Shown piece after piece: positions 5,482 through 6,728 of a DNA stretch of 6,728 nt. Origin of the DNA: Collinsella aerofaciens. GTDB lineage: Bacteria; Actinomycetota; Coriobacteriia; Coriobacteriales; Coriobacteriaceae. How positions within the stretch are numbered: position 1 is the stretch's first letter; every line of letters starts with the position of its first letter. The translations under genes and the position numbers were made by a program. Where the stretch lies: the NCBI GenBank assembly GCA_030841765.1, contig JAUUSS010000113.1, forward strand, positions 1 through 6,728, given 5' to 3'. The notes under the pieces are model-generated. The model was not told the DNA's origin. It made no database searches and saw only the letters and a list, made by a program, of their open reading frames with translations.

Positions 5482-5529
5482 ATCTCGGTGCTTTTGCTTG
5501 ACGAGACCATGATGCGGCAGCACCGAGAT
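5482..5529 (-). promoter_or_regulatory. 11-bp inverted repeat in the agmatine deiminase leader
   Basis: ATCTCGGTGCT at 5482-5492 is an exact reverse complement of AGCACCGAGAT at 5519-5529, with 26 bases between. On the - strand it would form a stable stem in the agmatine deiminase leader, ending just before the ribosome binding site. As DNA, the half-sites are 37 bp apart (about 3.5 turns) and could bind a dimeric regulator such as the divergent LuxR-type protein. No T-run follows, so it is not a typical attenuator. It does not match a riboswitch I recognise. Confidence 0.6.
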
Positions 5530-5567
5530 GTTCTCAATGGTCCCTCGAGCCCCTTTCAGCGACCGAC

Positions 5568-5596
5568 GGTATACCATTCGCTGACCTAAAGTTCTA
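5568..5596 (-). promoter_or_regulatory. candidate agmatine deiminase promoter
   Basis: On the - strand TAGAAC (5596-5591) and TATACC (5573-5568) are 17 bp apart. Both match consensus only partly (three and four of six). The -10 lies in the 8-base palindrome GGTATACC. Transcription would start near 5561, giving a leader of about 93 bases that includes the inverted repeat at 5482-5529. A weak -35 fits an activator-dependent promoter. Confidence 0.35.
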
Positions 5597-5620
5597 TTCA
5601 GGCCGAGAACATGACATACT
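5592..5620 (+). promoter_or_regulatory. candidate promoter of the LuxR-type regulator gene
   Basis: TTCTAT (5592-5597) and CATACT (5615-5620) are 17 bp apart, with partial consensus matches. The -35 overlaps that of the candidate agmatine deiminase promoter on the other strand, a back-to-back layout in which one bound regulator could affect both genes. Confidence 0.3.
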
Positions 5621-5646
5621 GGGTTCCACAATGGAAAGGATGCCCT

Positions 5647-6450
5647 ATGCCCCCATGCAATAAACAGCAGACTATTGAGTTGGACAGTACGACCTGGACT
5701 GCTCTCAACGAGCTCGCGCTTGCAATCCACGCATCACACGGTGTCGATAAGCTGCAAAAGGAGACCCTCGAGGGAACGACAGGGCTCGTGCCTCATCGGA
5801 TCGCCATGTTCGACCTGATCGAGGCGGCGGGCAGTGATGCCCCACGCTACGTCCACCCCGCAAGCAGCGGAATGGACGACCGCGCACTGAGCGACTACTA
5901 CAACCGCTACGCCGCGATGGACTATATAACATGGAGCTTTGACTTACATAAGGTCGGCGTCTACCGCGACCTCGACCTCGTCGACGTCGAGCGACGCGAT
6001 GCCACGCCCATCTATCGCAAATGGATGGAACCGCAGGGCGTCTACTTTGGCTGTACGGCCACGCTCGCGCACAACGACAGCCCGCTAGGAAGCATCACCC
6101 TGTTTCGTGAACGCACGGCCGGAGACTTCACCGACACCGAGCTCGCAATCCTGCTCGAAGTCGCTCGGCACGCGAGCCTCGCGCTCGCCAACCTCTATCC
6201 TCGGGGCATTAAACTCACCCAGACAGAAGACACAAACCAGCTAAATGCTTTCATTACAGAACACAATATCCAACCGCGCGAAGCCGAAGTCATGCGGCTC
6301 ATGCTCGACGGCAAAACGAACAAACAGATGACAAACGAGCTATTCATAAGCGAGTCAACCGTCAAGAAGCATGTCAACGCCATCTATCGCAAGCTCGGCG
6401 TCAGCAACCGCCTGGGCCTCATGACTGCCACGCAAAACATCCCGCGATAA
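5647..6450 (+). CDS. LuxR-family transcriptional regulator with GAF-like sensor domain
   Basis: The 267-residue product is a cytoplasmic DNA-binding regulator. Residues about 15-185 look like a GAF-type ligand-sensing domain: an aromatic-rich middle with YYNRYAAMDYITW (84-96), then FTDTELAILLEVARHASLALANL (161-183), the usual closing helix of such domains. The C-terminal LuxR/NarL helix-turn-helix spans about 208-262, with IQPREAEVMRLMLDGKTNKQM (208-228) and the recognition helix region ISESTVKKHVNAIYRKLGVSNR (234-255). No phosphoacceptor receiver domain is present, so direct ligand sensing rather than histidine kinase input is likely. The start at 5647 is chosen because AAAGGA lies 6 bases upstream; an in-frame ATG at 5611 has no such site. 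The divergent position relative to agmatine deiminase suggests control of that gene, with agmatine or a related polyamine as a guessable but unproven signal. Confidence 0.9.
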   Translation: MPPCNKQQTIELDSTTWTALNELALAIHASHGVDKLQKETLEGTTGLVPHRIAMFDLIEAAGSDAPRYVHPASSGMDDRALSDYYNRYAAMDYITWSFDLHKVGVYRDLDLVDVERRDATPIYRKWMEPQGVYFGCTATLAHNDSPLGSITLFRERTAGDFTDTELAILLEVARHASLALANLYPRGIKLTQTEDTNQLNAFITEHNIQPREAEVMRLMLDGKTNKQMTNELFISESTVKKHVNAIYRKLGVSNRLGLMTATQNIPR

Positions 6451-6451
6451 A

Positions 6452-6483
6452 AAAGGGCGCCCTCCATGCAGAGAACGCCCTTT
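6452..6483 (+). terminator. terminator of the LuxR-type regulator gene
   Basis: AAAGGGCG at 6452-6459 pairs with CGCCCTTT at 6476-6483 around a 16-base loop, beginning just after the TAA stop at 6448-6450. The downstream sequence GATTTCGCCATTTG is moderately T-rich, and the A-run before the stem suggests it could also work on the opposite strand. Confidence 0.75.
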
Positions 6484-6526
6484 GATTTCGCCATTTGAAT
6501 TAGTGTCGGCTCTGGCTCAAAGAGTA

Positions 6527-6568
6527 GACAGGTTTATTTTGGCAGGTTTTATCTGGGCAAATGTCAGC
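6527..6568 (+). repeat. 42-base dispersed repeat, copy 2
   Basis: This copy matches the - strand of 323-364 at 38 of 42 positions. It starts GACAGGTTTATTTTGG and ends with ATGTCAGC, with an internal near-repeat of 14-base period (CAGGTTTATTTTGG then CAGGTTTTATCTGG, 11 of 14 identical). It runs directly into a strong hairpin. Both copies point outward from the window centre. Confidence 0.8.
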
Positions 6569-6606
6569 CGCCGCGAGGGAGCTGCCTTCCCTCGCGGCGG
6601 TCTTCT
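6568..6606 (+). terminator. strong GC-rich hairpin directly after repeat copy 2
   Basis: CCGCCGCGAGGGA at 6568-6580 pairs perfectly with TCCCTCGCGGCGG at 6588-6600 around a 7-base loop. TCTTCT follows, giving a short T-rich tail. It would end any transcript that begins in or before the repeat. It is about 85 bases downstream of the regulator's own terminator, so it is either a backup or part of the repeat element. Confidence 0.6.
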
Positions 6607-6728
6607 AGCAGAAAAACCAAGTGAGTAGGCTTTTTGCAGGAGGTCAAGCACGCCCCAAAACGCCACAGCTCTGACCTGCACTGATAATTGTCCTTGGGGG
6701 AAGCGGGCACTGCGGGGGCGCGTCAACA
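6607..6728. other. window end with no supportable gene
   Basis: No frame with a start signal is visible. A weak hairpin (AAAAACC near 6613 with GGCTTTTT near 6629) and an interrupted inverted repeat (GCAGG...GGTCA with TGACCTGC, about 6637-6680) are present. A 69-residue - strand frame at 6517-6726 runs through here and through the hairpin and repeat, which argues against its being a gene. GATAAT at 6683-6688 has no acceptable -35. Confidence 0.4.

Noticed and set aside
4242..5501. Long + strand open frame (419 codons) opposite agmatine deiminase
   Set aside because: It is the antisense of a clearly identified enzyme with all catalytic motifs. Its translation is low-complexity Leu/Val/Asp-rich, and the length follows from GC-rich codon bias.
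323..6568. The two inverted 42-base repeats as ends of one large transposon
   Set aside because: The enclosed genes are ordinary metabolic and regulatory genes with no transposase or integrase, and no flanking target duplication was seen. A dispersed repeat is simpler.
6517..6726. 69-codon - strand frame at the window end
   Set aside because: It passes through a 13-bp GC hairpin and the dispersed repeat, has no good ribosome binding site, and has no recognisable domain. A repeat artefact is more likely than a gene.
1..6728. CRISPR array, tRNA or rRNA gene
   Set aside because: No regularly spaced repeats, no cloverleaf with a TTC-type T-loop and CCA end, and no rRNA-like sequence was recognised on either strand.

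Overview
The window looks like chromosomal DNA from a high-GC gut actinobacterium, most probably Coriobacteriia such as Collinsella. The coding regions prefer G or C at third codon positions, start sites carry clear Shine-Dalgarno sequences, and the gene content (type I DAHP synthase, agmatine deiminase beside a LuxR-type regulator, AlbA_2/Schlafen-type ATP-binding protein) fits. The taxon is an inference from style, not from a database match.

Layout. Positions 1-29 probably hold the tail of an upstream + strand gene, followed by a 26-base perfect palindrome. An AT-rich, gene-free stretch then leads to a DAHP synthase gene (469-1500, +), the entry step of aromatic amino acid synthesis. Its likely promoter starts 19 bases downstream of a 42-base dispersed repeat whose second copy lies inverted at the far end of the window. 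The 379-base gap after DAHP synthase holds a hairpin, a nested fold of about 90 bases and a REP-like palindrome. A GNAT acetyltransferase gene follows (1880-2524, +). It converges on a 516-residue AlbA_2/histidine-kinase-like-ATPase/winged-helix protein (2607-4157, -). That gene has its own promoter with two identical 12-base direct repeats laid over it, which suggests a repressor operator and possibly self-regulation.

Upstream of it on the same strand, and separated by a good intrinsic terminator, is agmatine deiminase (4347-5468, -). It diverges from a GAF-like plus LuxR-HTH regulator (5647-6450, +) across 178 bases. That gap contains an 11-bp inverted repeat directly next to the agmatine deiminase ribosome binding site. 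The divergent pair is the clearest functional unit here: a sensor-regulator probably controlling agmatine breakdown. The last 240 or so bases hold no convincing gene, only the second repeat copy and a strong terminator-like hairpin.

No tRNA, rRNA, CRISPR array, insertion sequence with a transposase, or phage gene was seen. The most unusual content is non-coding: the outward-facing dispersed repeat pair, the REP-like palindrome, the nested fold after DAHP synthase, the operator-like repeats, and the agmatine deiminase leader hairpin.
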